From assembly GCA_028285525.1 (NCBI GenBank), contig JANQOZ010000034.1, positions 1 to 43,396 on the forward strand: DNA of 43,396 nt, in the 5' to 3' direction. Positions 1 to 8,459 of the stretch are shown in pieces. How positions within the stretch are numbered: position 1 is the first letter of the stretch; every line of letters starts with the position of its first letter. The stretch comes from Lysobacterales bacterium (GTDB lineage Bacteria > Pseudomonadota > Gammaproteobacteria > Xanthomonadales > SZUA-38). A program made the position numbers and the translations under genes. The notes below the pieces were generated by a model, which searched no databases, was not told the origin of the DNA, and worked only from the letters and a program-made list of their open reading frames with translations.

Positions 1-79
1 CGAGCTTGGGTTTGAGTTTCTACCCGGCTACGCCCTGCAGTCCGAGCAGCTGCTGGCCGAGTCCCGCAACTGGCGCTGA
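1..79 (+). CDS. 3' end of an unidentified gene
   Basis: An open frame enters from the left edge in phase with position 2 and ends at a TGA at 77-79. About 25 residues are visible, ending in LLAESRNWR. I do not recognise the family. It lies 83 bases upstream of etfB on the same strand. Function cannot be assigned from this fragment. Confidence 0.5.
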   Translation, partial: ELGFEFLPGYALQSEQLLAESRNWR

Positions 80-112
80 TTGGCGGCCCGCATCGGTGGC
101 GCGGGCTGCGCC

Positions 113-133
113 AGCCGGTTAATATTGCCGGCT
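113..133. promoter_or_regulatory. Inverted repeat with AT core upstream of etfB
   Basis: Perfect 6-base arms AGCCGG and CCGGCT flank the 9-base core TTAATATTG. This is the only AT-rich patch in the 83-base gap before etfB, and the core contains a TAATAT that could serve as a -10 element. I found no good -35 at normal spacing. It could be an operator over the etfBA promoter, or a short hairpin at the end of the upstream gene. Confidence 0.35.
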
Positions 134-162
134 CGCTAACAAATTCGAAGCATTGCCCCATC

Positions 163-909
163 ATGAAAATTCTGGTTGGCCTGAAGCGGGTCATCGACTA
201 CAACGTGCGCGTCCAGGTCAAGCCGGACGGCAGCGGCGTCGTCACCGACGGCGTCAAGATGAGCATCAACCCTTTCGACGAGATCGCGCTGGAGGAGGCC
301 CTGCGGCTTCGCGAGGCGGGCGTCGCTGAGGAGGTTGTTGTCGTGTCCATCGGCCCGGGCGCCGCGCAGCAGCAGCTGCGAACCGGGCTCGCGATGGGCG
401 CCGACCGCGCCATTTTAGTTGAGGCCGACGAGGAGGTGCAGCCGCTCACCGCAGCGCGGGTGCTGCTGTCGCTGGTCGAAAAGGAGCAGCCCGGGCTGGT
501 CATGCTGGGCAAGCAGGCGATCGACGACGACTGTTCCCAGACCGGCCAGATGCTGGCCGCGCTGTGGGACCGGCCGCAGGCCACGTTTGCCTCCGAGGTG
601 GTGGTTGCCGACGGGGTTGCCACCGTCACGCGTGAAGTGGACGCCGGTCTGGAGACCATCGAGGTGGACCTGCCCGCCTTGATCACGGTCGACCTGCGGT
701 TGAACGAGCCTCGCTTCGTGAAGCTGCCGGACATTATGAAGGCGAAGAAGAAGCCGCTGGATGAGATGCCGCTGGCCGAGCTGGGCGTCACCGCCGGAAA
801 TTTTGTCAGCACCAGCGCCTACGCGCCGCCGGCGCAGCGCGAGCGCGGGATTATGGTTGAAGACGTGGACGGGCTGATGGCGGCCCTGAAGGACAAGGGA
901 TTGGTTTGA
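163..909 (+). CDS. etfB: Electron transfer flavoprotein subunit beta
   Basis: EtfB is the AMP-binding half of the soluble FAD heterodimer that takes electrons from acyl-CoA and related dehydrogenases and hands them to ETF-ubiquinone oxidoreductase. The 248-residue length is usual. The N-terminus MKILVGLKRVIDYNVRV and the segment SINPFDEIALEEALRLRE are family hallmarks, as are GADRAILVE and the ETF signature region around LGKQAIDDDCSQTGQM. The gene ends inside the start of etfA, so the subunits are translationally coupled. The ETF-QO partner is encoded on the other strand at 9313-10956. No strong ribosome binding site is visible before the ATG. Confidence 0.97.
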   Translation: MKILVGLKRVIDYNVRVQVKPDGSGVVTDGVKMSINPFDEIALEEALRLREAGVAEEVVVVSIGPGAAQQQLRTGLAMGADRAILVEADEEVQPLTAARVLLSLVEKEQPGLVMLGKQAIDDDCSQTGQMLAALWDRPQATFASEVVVADGVATVTREVDAGLETIEVDLPALITVDLRLNEPRFVKLPDIMKAKKKPLDEMPLAELGVTAGNFVSTSAYAPPAQRERGIMVEDVDGLMAALKDKGLV

Positions 910-1844
910 TGTCAAAGATACTGATTATTGCGGAACACGACGGCCAGGCGCTGAACCCCAGCACGGCGAAAACGCTGACCTGCGCGGCAGCGATCGGCGG
1001 CGACATTGACATTGCGGTCTTTGCCGACAGCGTCGACGCGGTTGCCGCTGAGGCGGCGGCGCTGGACGGCGTGTCGAAGGTGCTGACCGTCGAGACGAGC
1101 GGAAACGGCTTCCGCCTCGCCGCGGCTCTGGCCCCGAAGATTGTTGCGATGGCCGAGGGCTACAGCCATATCCTGGCGCCGTCGACCACCTTTGGCAAAG
1201 ACCTGCTGCCGCGGGTCGCCGCGCTGCTCGGCGTGGCCCAGATCAGCGACGTGATGGCGGTGCTCGGATCCCATGAGTTTCAGCGCCCGATTTACGCGGG
1301 CAACGCGATCGTCAACGTGACGGTCCCGGCCGATCAGGTCATGGCCGGCACGGTGCGCACGGCGTCTTTTGCCGCCGCCGGTGCCGGCAGCAGCGCATCG
1401 ATCGAGTCAGCCGGCTCAGCGGAAGCGCCTTCCCACACGCGTTACGTCAAGCTGGAGGCCTCGGGCGGCGAACGACCCGACCTGCAGTCAGCGCCTCGCG
1501 TTGTGTCCGGCGGACGCGCCCTGGGCAGCGAAGAAAATTTCGACATCATCTACCAGCTGGCGGACGCGATGGGCGCTGGCGTCGGCGCGTCCCGTGCCGC
1601 GGTGGATGCGGGCTACGTGCCCAACGACATGCAGGTCGGGCAGACGGGCAAGATCATTGCGCCGGATCTGTACGTGGCGATCGGGATCTCGGGCGCCATT
1701 CAGCACCTGACCGGCATCAAAGACGCCGGGACGATCGTCGCGATCAACAAAGATGCTGAAGCACCGATTTTTGAGGTCGCAGACATCGGCCTGGTGGGTG
1801 ACCTGTTCAATATCGTCCCGGAGCTGACCCAAAAGCTCGCGTAA
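909..1844 (+). CDS. etfA: Electron transfer flavoprotein subunit alpha
   Basis: EtfA binds the redox FAD of the ETF heterodimer. The C-terminal half carries the FAD-binding signature in order: GGRALGSEENFDI, VGASRAAVDAGYVP, QVGQTGKIIAPDLYVAIGIS, GAIQHLTGIKDAGTIVAIN and IGLVGDLFNIVPEL. I chose the ATG at 909, giving 311 residues and a TGATG overlap with the etfB stop. A TTG three bases upstream would add one residue and is less likely. Length is typical. The NUDIX gene follows 18 bases downstream, so the three probably share a transcript. Confidence 0.97.
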   Translation: MSKILIIAEHDGQALNPSTAKTLTCAAAIGGDIDIAVFADSVDAVAAEAAALDGVSKVLTVETSGNGFRLAAALAPKIVAMAEGYSHILAPSTTFGKDLLPRVAALLGVAQISDVMAVLGSHEFQRPIYAGNAIVNVTVPADQVMAGTVRTASFAAAGAGSSASIESAGSAEAPSHTRYVKLEASGGERPDLQSAPRVVSGGRALGSEENFDIIYQLADAMGAGVGASRAAVDAGYVPNDMQVGQTGKIIAPDLYVAIGISGAIQHLTGIKDAGTIVAINKDAEAPIFEVADIGLVGDLFNIVPELTQKLA

Positions 1845-1862
1845 GCCAACCGGGCGGCCGCG

Positions 1863-2426
1863 GTGGCTGACGACCCCAAGTGCTGGCTGCCGCCGCCGCA
1901 GCCCAGCCCGTGGCAAAAGCTGGCCACCCGGGAAATCTACCGCAACCCCTGGATCGACGTCCGAGAAGACCAGGTGGTGCAAGCGGGGGGCGAGCCCGGG
2001 ATTTACGGGGTGGTTGAGCCGGCGGGCCTGGCCCTCGGCGTCGTCCCGATCGATACCGAGGGGTTTACCTGGCTGGTCGGCCAGTTTCGCTACACGCTCG
2101 GCTGCTACAGCTGGGAGATCCCCGAAGGCGGCGGCGATCCCGCCCGGGACCCAATCCAGGAGGCAGCGCGGGAGCTCAGAGAAGAAACCGGCCTTACCGC
2201 CGCCGACTGGCGGCACCTCATGACCCTCCACACCTCAAACTGCTTCACCAGCGAGCGCGCTGAGATCTATGTCGCGACCGATCTCACGCCCGGTCCTCCT
2301 GACCCCGATCCCACGGAGCGGCTGCAGGTTTGCCGCCTGCCGCTTACGGCTGCCCAGGACCTGGCGAGGCAGGGTGTCATCACCGACGCCATGTCCGTAG
2401 CGGCTCTCCTCAAGTTAGCTGGCTAA
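1863..2426 (+). CDS. NUDIX hydrolase (ADP-ribose pyrophosphatase-like)
   Basis: This 187-residue protein has a GTG start 18 bases after etfA. NUDIX enzymes cleave nucleoside diphosphates linked to another moiety. The segment WEIPEGGG followed by REL-R-EETGL and the downstream SERAEIYVATDL resemble ADP-ribose/sugar-nucleotide pyrophosphatases. In the NUDIX pattern G-x5-E-x7-REU-x-EE-x-G-U, the first Glu appears to be Arg (ARDPIQEAAREL), while the metal-binding REL-x-EE core is intact. The substrate cannot be read from sequence. The likely operon with etfBA is positional only, though turnover of FAD or ADP-ribose would be a plausible link. Confidence 0.88.
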   Translation: MADDPKCWLPPPQPSPWQKLATREIYRNPWIDVREDQVVQAGGEPGIYGVVEPAGLALGVVPIDTEGFTWLVGQFRYTLGCYSWEIPEGGGDPARDPIQEAARELREETGLTAADWRHLMTLHTSNCFTSERAEIYVATDLTPGPPDPDPTERLQVCRLPLTAAQDLARQGVITDAMSVAALLKLAG

Positions 2427-2599
2427 AGCCACCTGTCGACTCATCCGATGAAAAATAAGGTCAATTCAGCGGCTTAAAGCCAGACTTTGCGTTAATATCA
2501 ACGTTGAGAGGGGCCCAAGACCGCGCAGGCCAGGGAAAGCTGAAGGATCAGGGGAAGGGTGAGCAAGACGGGACGTACAGCCTACGGTCAGCACAACCG

Positions 2600-5500
2600 A
2601 TGTCGGTAGACCTGCAAATCGAAGGCTATGAGCTGATTCGCGAAATTGGCGAAGGCGGCATGGCGCGCGTGTTCCTGGGAACCCAGCTCAGCCTGGGCCG
2701 GGAGGTTGCGGTCAAGGTGCTGCGCAGCTCGCTGTCGGGCGGCGAAGATTTTCAGCGACGGTTCCTGCACGAAGGCCAGCTCCTGGCCAAGCTGAATCAT
2801 CCCAACATCGTTCCGATTCACGACATCGGCCAGCAGGGCGAACACTTCTACATGGCCATGGAGTATCTGCAGGGCGGCACGCTGTCCGAGCGGATGAAGA
2901 AAGGGATTTCGGTCGCCGAATGCATCCGGATCTGTACGCAGGTGGCCCACGCCCTGCACCTCGCCCACTCCCATCGCATCGTCCACCGGGACATGAAGCC
3001 GTCCAACATCATGTTCCGGGATGAGCTGACGCCCGTCCTGACTGACTTCGGCATCGCCCGCAAGACCGACTCCGAGCACCGCCTGACCAAGACCGGCATG
3101 GTCGTCGGCACGCCCTATTACATGAGTCCTGAACAGATCACCGGAAAGGACATCGACGGGCGGGCCGACCTGTACAGCCTCGGGATCATGTTCTACGAGC
3201 TGCTCACCGGCGAACTGCCGTTCAAGGCCGAGGAGCCGCTTGCCCTTGCCATGCAGCACGTGCAGGAAAACCCGCCGCCGCTGCCTGACAACATCAGCGA
3301 GCTGCAGCCAGTGCTGGACGACATGCTGGCCAAGGACAAAGACGACCGGTTTCCCGACATGCTCGGCTTTTGCGAGGCGATCAAAGAGCTCGTCATGACC
3401 GAGGCCGCGTTTGCCGAACGCCTCAGCGGTGAGACCAAGCTGTTCAACTCCGATCAGTTTTCCGATCCTCGCTTCGGCTCAGGCCCGCTGCGGGTGCCGG
3501 AACGGGTCACGCGGGACATCGCCCGGGCCACCGGGCAGCGCGACGCCGCCACCAGCGGCCAGCGGCGGGCATCGTCGAGCGCGGAGACCCGAGCGGCGAC
3601 CAGCGTTTCCGGCCAGACGCCGGCCCCACAGGCGGCTGCCGGCAAGGGCATGCCCCGCTGGCTCATCCCGGCGGCGGTTGCCGGCGTGCTGATGATTGCG
3701 ACGGCGGTCACCCTGATGATGCGCGGCGGCGGCTCCGGCCTGACCGACAAGCAGCAGGCGGTGGTGGAAGATCTGCTGAAAAAGGTCGACGCACATATCG
3801 TGCTCGAGCGGATCCGCGAACCGGCGGACGACAACGCGGTCAGCCGCCTCAAGGAGGTGCTGAGCATCGCGCCCGAGTATGCGCCCGTGCTGGAACGGGC
3901 GGAGGAAGTCGCGGTCTTCTTCGAGAACGACGCGCGCAATCTGTTCCTGCAGGGCAGTCTGACGGAGGCCAGGGAACTTGCAGACGAGGGTTTGGCGCTG
4001 GCTGCCAGCTATGAACCACTCGTTGAACTGAAATCAGAAATCGAGGCGCAGCAGGTAGCCGAAGAGCGTCGCCGCCGCATTTTTGATTTAAACCTGGCTG
4101 CACAGAAGCTTTTCTCCCAGGGGCAGCTGATCGAGCCGGCTTCCGATAACGCGCTCAAGAGCTATGACGCAGCGCTGGAGCTTGACCCGCGCAACGAAGC
4201 CGCCTCCCTCGGGCGTAAGCGGGTCCAGGAAACGGTGGTTGCCCAGGCCCGGGACGCGCTGCTGGGCAACAACCTCAATGAGGCCGAGCGCCTGGTATCG
4301 CTTCTGGAATCCCGATTCGGGTCGTCGTCTCTGATCACCTCGGTGCGCGGCGAGCTCGACACCCGGCTGCAGGCCGTGAGGGAAGCCGAGCAGATCGACC
4401 AGCTGCTCACCGAAGCGGCGTCGCTGATGGCCAACAACAGTCTGATCCAGCCGGCGGGCAACAGCGCTGTGGATCGTTTCCAGGCCGTGCTGCGGCTGAA
4501 CCCGGCCAACGTGCAGGCCAAACAGGGCCTGGCGGATATCGCTTCGGGTTTCGAACAGCAGGCCCGCGACGCGCTGGCCCAGGAAAACTATGTGCGCGCG
4601 GTGGATCTGGCGAGCGCCGGCCTGCGCGCAGAGGCCGACAACACCAACCTGGCCCGCATCCAGGAGCAGGCGACCGGTGCGCTCGACGCGGTCGATCGGG
4701 AAATCCAGCAGTCGCTTCAGGAGGCCGAGCGCCTGGCGAGGGCTGGGACGCTGCTCACCGCCAGCGGACCCAACGCGCTTGCGGCTTATCAGCGGGTGCT
4801 CGAGCTGGATGCCGGCAACCAGCGCGCCCGCACCGCCATCGACAGCCTGCCGGACGAGGTGTTCGACCGGGTTCGGCAGCTGCGTCGCAGCAGTGATCTG
4901 GCCGAGGCGGGAGCGCTAGCTGAGCTGGCGGCGACCACCTACCCCGCCGATACGCGGTTTGTCACGTTGAGCGAAGCGATCAGCAACGAGGCCGCCAGCC
5001 AGGCTCGCCAGCAGCGGCTGGCCGATCTGCTCGCGGACAGCCGTCAGAAAATTCGACGCACCCCGCTCGATCAGGCGGCGATCGCGGCGGCCAGCGACGC
5101 GCTGGACGCCATCAGCGAGGAGTTTCCCAACGACGTTGAGGTCGTAGCCCAGCGCCGCGAGCTGACGCGGGCCATCGCCGACCAGGTCCAGCAAACCAGT
5201 GTCGACGGCAACGACGAGGCCGCCCTCTCGCTCACCCGCTTTGCCCTGGAGCGCTTTCCGAGCAACTCGGCGCTGGTGGCCGCGCGCAGTGATATCACCG
5301 GCCGCCGCGACCGTCGGCAGCAGGAGGAGCAAGCGAGGCTGGCGGCCCTGCAGGGCCAGCTGGCGATCGACGCAACGCCGTGGGGTGAGGTGATTGAGGT
5401 GACCGGACCGCAGGGGAACGCTTCCCTGCCCGCTGACGCGACCACGCCGCTGATCCTGTCGCTCCCCGAGGGCACGTATCAGCTCGTTGTTCGAGGCAGC

Positions 5501-5617
5501 GGCGGCGCGGCGCCGGTTCGTTTGACGGCGCAGGTTCGCCGCCAGCAGCTCGTCCGCGCCCGGGCGGAATTTTCCGAACTGGACGCTACCAGCTATTTCG
5601 AGCGGTCGGGGTGGTGA
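2600..5617 (+). CDS. Membrane Ser/Thr protein kinase with five periplasmic TPR-like units and PEGA-like tail
   Basis: The protein has 1005 residues. A cytoplasmic Hanks-type kinase domain spans about 10-272: Gly loop GEGGMARV (17-24), Lys39 in AVKVL, catalytic HRDMKPSN (129-136), DFG (149-151) and GTPYYMSPE (170-178), so it should be active. A Ser/Ala/Thr-rich linker leads to one membrane helix at about 354-374. The exported part holds five helical units of about 104 residues, marked by a P-A-x-x-N-A-like motif near 408, 513, 618, 721 and 822, each with TPR-like pairs. Residues about 920-975 resemble a PEGA-type beta domain (ATPWGEVIEV, LSLPEGTYQLVV). I chose the ATG at 2600 because the kinase fold begins ten residues later; a TTG at 2504 would add a low-complexity leader. 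The stop overlaps the next gene's ATG. The substrate is unknown. Confidence 0.93.
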   Translation: MSVDLQIEGYELIREIGEGGMARVFLGTQLSLGREVAVKVLRSSLSGGEDFQRRFLHEGQLLAKLNHPNIVPIHDIGQQGEHFYMAMEYLQGGTLSERMKKGISVAECIRICTQVAHALHLAHSHRIVHRDMKPSNIMFRDELTPVLTDFGIARKTDSEHRLTKTGMVVGTPYYMSPEQITGKDIDGRADLYSLGIMFYELLTGELPFKAEEPLALAMQHVQENPPPLPDNISELQPVLDDMLAKDKDDRFPDMLGFCEAIKELVMTEAAFAERLSGETKLFNSDQFSDPRFGSGPLRVPERVTRDIARATGQRDAATSGQRRASSSAETRAATSVSGQTPAPQAAAGKGMPRWLIPAAVAGVLMIATAVTLMMRGGGSGLTDKQQAVVEDLLKKVDAHIVLERIREPADDNAVSRLKEVLSIAPEYAPVLERAEEVAVFFENDARNLFLQGSLTEARELADEGLALAASYEPLVELKSEIEAQQVAEERRRRIFDLNLAAQKLFSQGQLIEPASDNALKSYDAALELDPRNEAASLGRKRVQETVVAQARDALLGNNLNEAERLVSLLESRFGSSSLITSVRGELDTRLQAVREAEQIDQLLTEAASLMANNSLIQPAGNSAVDRFQAVLRLNPANVQAKQGLADIASGFEQQARDALAQENYVRAVDLASAGLRAEADNTNLARIQEQATGALDAVDREIQQSLQEAERLARAGTLLTASGPNALAAYQRVLELDAGNQRARTAIDSLPDEVFDRVRQLRRSSDLAEAGALAELAATTYPADTRFVTLSEAISNEAASQARQQRLADLLADSRQKIRRTPLDQAAIAAASDALDAISEEFPNDVEVVAQRRELTRAIADQVQQTSVDGNDEAALSLTRFALERFPSNSALVAARSDITGRRDRRQQEEQARLAALQGQLAIDATPWGEVIEVTGPQGNASLPADATTPLILSLPEGTYQLVVRGSGGAAPVRLTAQVRRQQLVRARAEFSELDATSYFERSGW

Positions 5618-6861
5618 TGCGCGGTTGCGTCGCCAAGACCGTCCTTGCTTTGGGGCTCCTGCTGCCAACGCTGGCTCTGGCGGATTTCAAGCGCGACTAC
5701 GGTACCGGCCTCAAGGCGCTGCAGGACGGCGACCTCGATCGCGCCGTTGCCGATTTTGAAAAAGCGATTGCCGAAAACCCCGACTCTGCCGAGCGGGTGC
5801 GCATCTACGGCATGCGCTTCGAACCTTACCTCCCCCACTTCTATCTCGGGGAAGCGAAGTTTCGCCGCGGCGACTGCCCGGGTGCGCTGGCCGCCTGGCA
5901 GGAGGCCGAGCAGCGCGGCGTGATCCAGGGGCAGGATGGCTATGCCTCTCTGCAGGCGAACCAGTCCTCCTGCTCGCGGGCGGTCCTCGACCCGGCCCAG
6001 CTGGCTGCGGCGCGGCAGGCAGTCCAGGATCTGCGAGACACCGTCGCGCAGATGGAGGAGCTCAAGGCCCGCATGGGCGACGACTGGACGCGCACCTGGC
6101 AGGACGCGCTCACCGCCGCCAGCGAACGGCTGGCCCAATACGCCGAGCAGCTCGTTCGCGCCGAAGCCGACAGCGACGCCAGCGCCGTCGACACCATCGC
6201 CGCCTCGGCGCAGGGCGAAACGGCAAATCTTCAGGCGCTGTGGACCGAAGCTTCTCAGCGCCTCGCCACGCTGGAGCGTCAGCGCGAAGCTGAACGCGTC
6301 GCGCAGGCCCGCAACCGGGCGAGGCGCGAACTGGCCCAGGCGGTTGCCAGCGCTCGGGGTGCGCTCACGGAAACGGCGGCAGACCCGGCGCTGAACCAGA
6401 GGGTCCAGGAACTTACTGCGCTGGCCGACCGCGGCAGCAACCTGTCACCCAGCACCGAGGTCCGGACGGTACAAAACCTGACCCGCCAGATCACTAACGG
6501 CGTGCGCGAATACCGACAGGCGGCTCAGGACCTGCGTAATCAACAGCAGGCGATCGCCCGCCGCACGCCGCCCGACGAACTGCGGCGCGTCGCGGAGCTC
6601 TACTTTGCGGGGCGCTATGCCGAGGTGCCGCAGCAGGTGAACCCGGCCAGCTTCAGCGACGATCGTGCGCGCCTTCAGGCGCTGCTGTTCCGGGCCGCGG
6701 CCCGCTTTAACGCTTACACCCTCAGCGGCGCGTCGGAGGAGAGCCTGCTGCGGGCCGCGCAGAACGACATTCGCTCCATCAAAAGAATGCAGCGTGAGTT
6801 TGCCCCATACCTGGCCGCTTTCCCTCCGAAGTTTCTGACGCTGTTCGAAAACACCCTGTAA
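5617..6861 (+). CDS. Exported TPR / coiled-coil protein of the kinase island
   Basis: The 414-residue protein starts at an ATG overlapping the kinase stop (TGATG), so the two are coupled. Residues 1-22 form a signal peptide ending in LALA. A TPR-like region (YGTGLKALQDGDLDRAVADF) leads to the motif RIYGMRFEPYLPHFYLGEA near residues 65-82. Residues about 130-320 are Ala/Gln/Arg/Glu-rich and predicted coiled coil. The last 85 residues (ELYFAGRYAEV, AARFNAYTLSG, PPKFLTLFE) look like a helical C-terminal domain common in envelope TPR proteins. It probably works in the periplasm with the kinase's exported repeats. No enzymatic motif is seen, and the molecular role is unknown. Confidence 0.85.
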   Translation: MRGCVAKTVLALGLLLPTLALADFKRDYGTGLKALQDGDLDRAVADFEKAIAENPDSAERVRIYGMRFEPYLPHFYLGEAKFRRGDCPGALAAWQEAEQRGVIQGQDGYASLQANQSSCSRAVLDPAQLAAARQAVQDLRDTVAQMEELKARMGDDWTRTWQDALTAASERLAQYAEQLVRAEADSDASAVDTIAASAQGETANLQALWTEASQRLATLERQREAERVAQARNRARRELAQAVASARGALTETAADPALNQRVQELTALADRGSNLSPSTEVRTVQNLTRQITNGVREYRQAAQDLRNQQQAIARRTPPDELRRVAELYFAGRYAEVPQQVNPASFSDDRARLQALLFRAAARFNAYTLSGASEESLLRAAQNDIRSIKRMQREFAPYLAAFPPKFLTLFENTL

Positions 6862-6892
6862 TTTTTCGCTGGTATTTTTGGGATTTCGTCGA

Positions 6893-6921
6893 TTGACAAG
6901 GTGAAAACCCGGTGCTTCACT
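6893..6921 (+). promoter_or_regulatory. Candidate sigma-70 promoter of the beta-barrel gene
   Basis: A perfect -35 TTGACA (6893-6898) is followed after 17 bases by TTCACT (6916-6921), a weak -10 with three of six matches. It lies in the 119-base gap between the coiled-coil protein and the beta-barrel gene. The -10 falls inside the left arm of an inverted repeat, which suggests regulation of this start independently of the kinase gene. Confidence 0.4.
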
Positions 6922-6934
6922 GAAGTGAGCACCG
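6910..6934. repeat. Inverted repeat over the candidate promoter
   Basis: Arms CGGTGCTTCAC (6910-6920) and GTGAGCACCG (6925-6934) pair with a single bulged T around the loop TGAA. No T run follows, so it is not a standard terminator. It overlaps the proposed -10 and extends through the expected transcription start, fitting an operator or a 5' leader hairpin. Confidence 0.5.
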
Positions 6935-6980
6935 AGGGGGTGTGTGAATGACCAATCAATTCAACACAAAGGGAATTACC

Positions 6981-8396
6981 ATGAAAAGCGCAAAACTGGC
7001 GCCGCTTTCGCTTGGCGTATGTGTTTGGGCCCTGTGCGGCCCGGTGTCCGCACAGCCGGACCTTCCGGATTCACGTGGGCCGTTCGGCAGCACCGCATCT
7101 GCCACGCTGCCGATCGATGTACTGCCCCCGGGCGCCCGGGCGCTGGGCCTGGCAGGCGCCTTTACGGCGGTTGCCGACGACGCCACTGCGGCCGAGGCCA
7201 ATCCGGCAGGACTGACCATCCTGAACCAGCCGGAAGTCTCTCTGCACCTGCGCAACTCGGATTTCTCGGTGGATTTTGTCGACGTTGAGGCGCTCGACGC
7301 CAGCTCCTTTGGAGGACCCGGCGGGAGCTTGATCAAGACCTTCGAGGACAGCAGCGACAACGTGTCGTTCGCCAGCGTCGTCAAGCCTTTCGACCGCTTT
7401 GTCGTATCCGCGTTTTACGGCAACCAGCTTGATATCTCGGCCGCGACGCCAACCGAGGTTCGCTTCGACCCGGGCTTCATCGACACCTTCACCAACGATA
7501 ACTTCCTGGACGCCGAAGTGGACGGCTTTGGGCTCTCCGCAGCGTTCCGGGTCAACGATATGGTGAGCGTCGGGCTGACGGTCAAAAGGACTGACCTGGA
7601 TGTTCGGAGCGTCGACCGGCTGCGGGTGGATGATTTCAACGATTTCGAAGACGTCTTTGGAGATCCGCAGTTCGGGCTCGGATCGCGACAGGATTTTGCC
7701 GACGTCATCGACGACATCGGCACCGTCGAAGCGGTGCTCGACGGCGACGACTCCGACACCGTTTTCAACCTCGGCGTGTTGGTTAATCCGAACGGCAAAT
7801 GGTCTTTTGGCGCGGTGTACAAAGAGGGGGCATCTTTTACCGTTTCCGGCCTCACCACCGTGACCACCCAGCTGAGCTGTCCGGGTTCCGATTCGCTTTC
7901 CACGTTCTGTAACGACGTCTTCGCGCTGGTACCGGACATTGTGGACAGCCTGAATAATCAGACCGTGACGCCAACGCGTCAGGAAATCGGGATCCCTGAC
8001 CGCTTGACCCTGGGCCTGGCGCTCCGCCCCTCCGACACGCTGCTGCTGTCGCTGGACCTCAACCTGGTTGAGTACGAAGACCTCCCGGCCCCGCGTCGCG
8101 GCGCCCTGGGCTTTGGCGCCACCAGCGCCGGGGAAAACCTCAGCAATGAAGTCCAGTATCACGTGGGCGTGGAAAAAGTCTTCCCGCTGTCCGGGGAATG
8201 GCTGAACGTCTTCACCGTTCGCGGCGGCGTCTTTGAAGAGAAGGACCGCGACGGGTTTCGCCAGCTGGACACCAACGACCGCCACTACACCTTTGGGCTC
8301 GGCGCGGTGATTCGCAGCCTGCAGGTGGACCTGGCCTACGAGTCGTCGGACACGGTTGACACGTTTCTCCTGTCCGGCATCTACCGTTTCGACTGA
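6981..8396 (+). CDS. Outer-membrane beta-barrel protein, FadL/OmpP1 or PorV-like
   Basis: With the ATG at 6981 the product has 471 residues; AAGGGA seven bases upstream is a good ribosome binding site. An ATG at 6948 would add eleven residues and cannot be excluded. Residues 1-24 are a signal peptide cut after GPVSA. The mature start PPGARALGLAGAFTAVADD, then AAEANPAGL, is the hallmark of FadL/OmpP1-related and PorV/TraF-like barrels. The rest alternates in beta-strand style and ends in an aromatic residue pattern (LLSGIYRFD), as expected of an outer-membrane barrel. It may transport a hydrophobic ligand or serve as an assembly partner. Its place between two exported TPR proteins suggests a joint envelope function. 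Confidence 0.83.
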   Translation: MKSAKLAPLSLGVCVWALCGPVSAQPDLPDSRGPFGSTASATLPIDVLPPGARALGLAGAFTAVADDATAAEANPAGLTILNQPEVSLHLRNSDFSVDFVDVEALDASSFGGPGGSLIKTFEDSSDNVSFASVVKPFDRFVVSAFYGNQLDISAATPTEVRFDPGFIDTFTNDNFLDAEVDGFGLSAAFRVNDMVSVGLTVKRTDLDVRSVDRLRVDDFNDFEDVFGDPQFGLGSRQDFADVIDDIGTVEAVLDGDDSDTVFNLGVLVNPNGKWSFGAVYKEGASFTVSGLTTVTTQLSCPGSDSLSTFCNDVFALVPDIVDSLNNQTVTPTRQEIGIPDRLTLGLALRPSDTLLLSLDLNLVEYEDLPAPRRGALGFGATSAGENLSNEVQYHVGVEKVFPLSGEWLNVFTVRGGVFEEKDRDGFRQLDTNDRHYTFGLGAVIRSLQVDLAYESSDTVDTFLLSGIYRFD

Positions 8397-8402
8397 CAGA
8401 CC

Positions 8403-8435
8403 GGCTCCGGGCCCGGCGTCGCCGGGGCCGAAGCC
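8403..8435. repeat. GC-rich hairpin between the barrel and TPR genes
   Basis: Outer arms GGCT and AGCC enclose inner arms GGGCCCGGC and GCCGGGGCC around the loop GTC, with small mismatches. No U tract follows. It sits in the 63-base gap between two co-directional genes, where such hairpins often stabilise the upstream message or reduce read-through. Confidence 0.45.
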
Positions 8436-8459
8436 GCCATCTCACAGCGAGGTGATCTT

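Noticed and set aside
2504..2599. TTG start for the island kinase
   Set aside because: The added leader is low complexity, rich in Gly/Gln/Lys, and the kinase domain begins shortly after the ATG at 2600.
7071..8285. 404-residue minus-strand frame opposite the barrel gene
   Set aside because: The plus strand has a signal peptide and family motifs. The antisense product is Val/Gln/Asp-rich without a recognisable fold.
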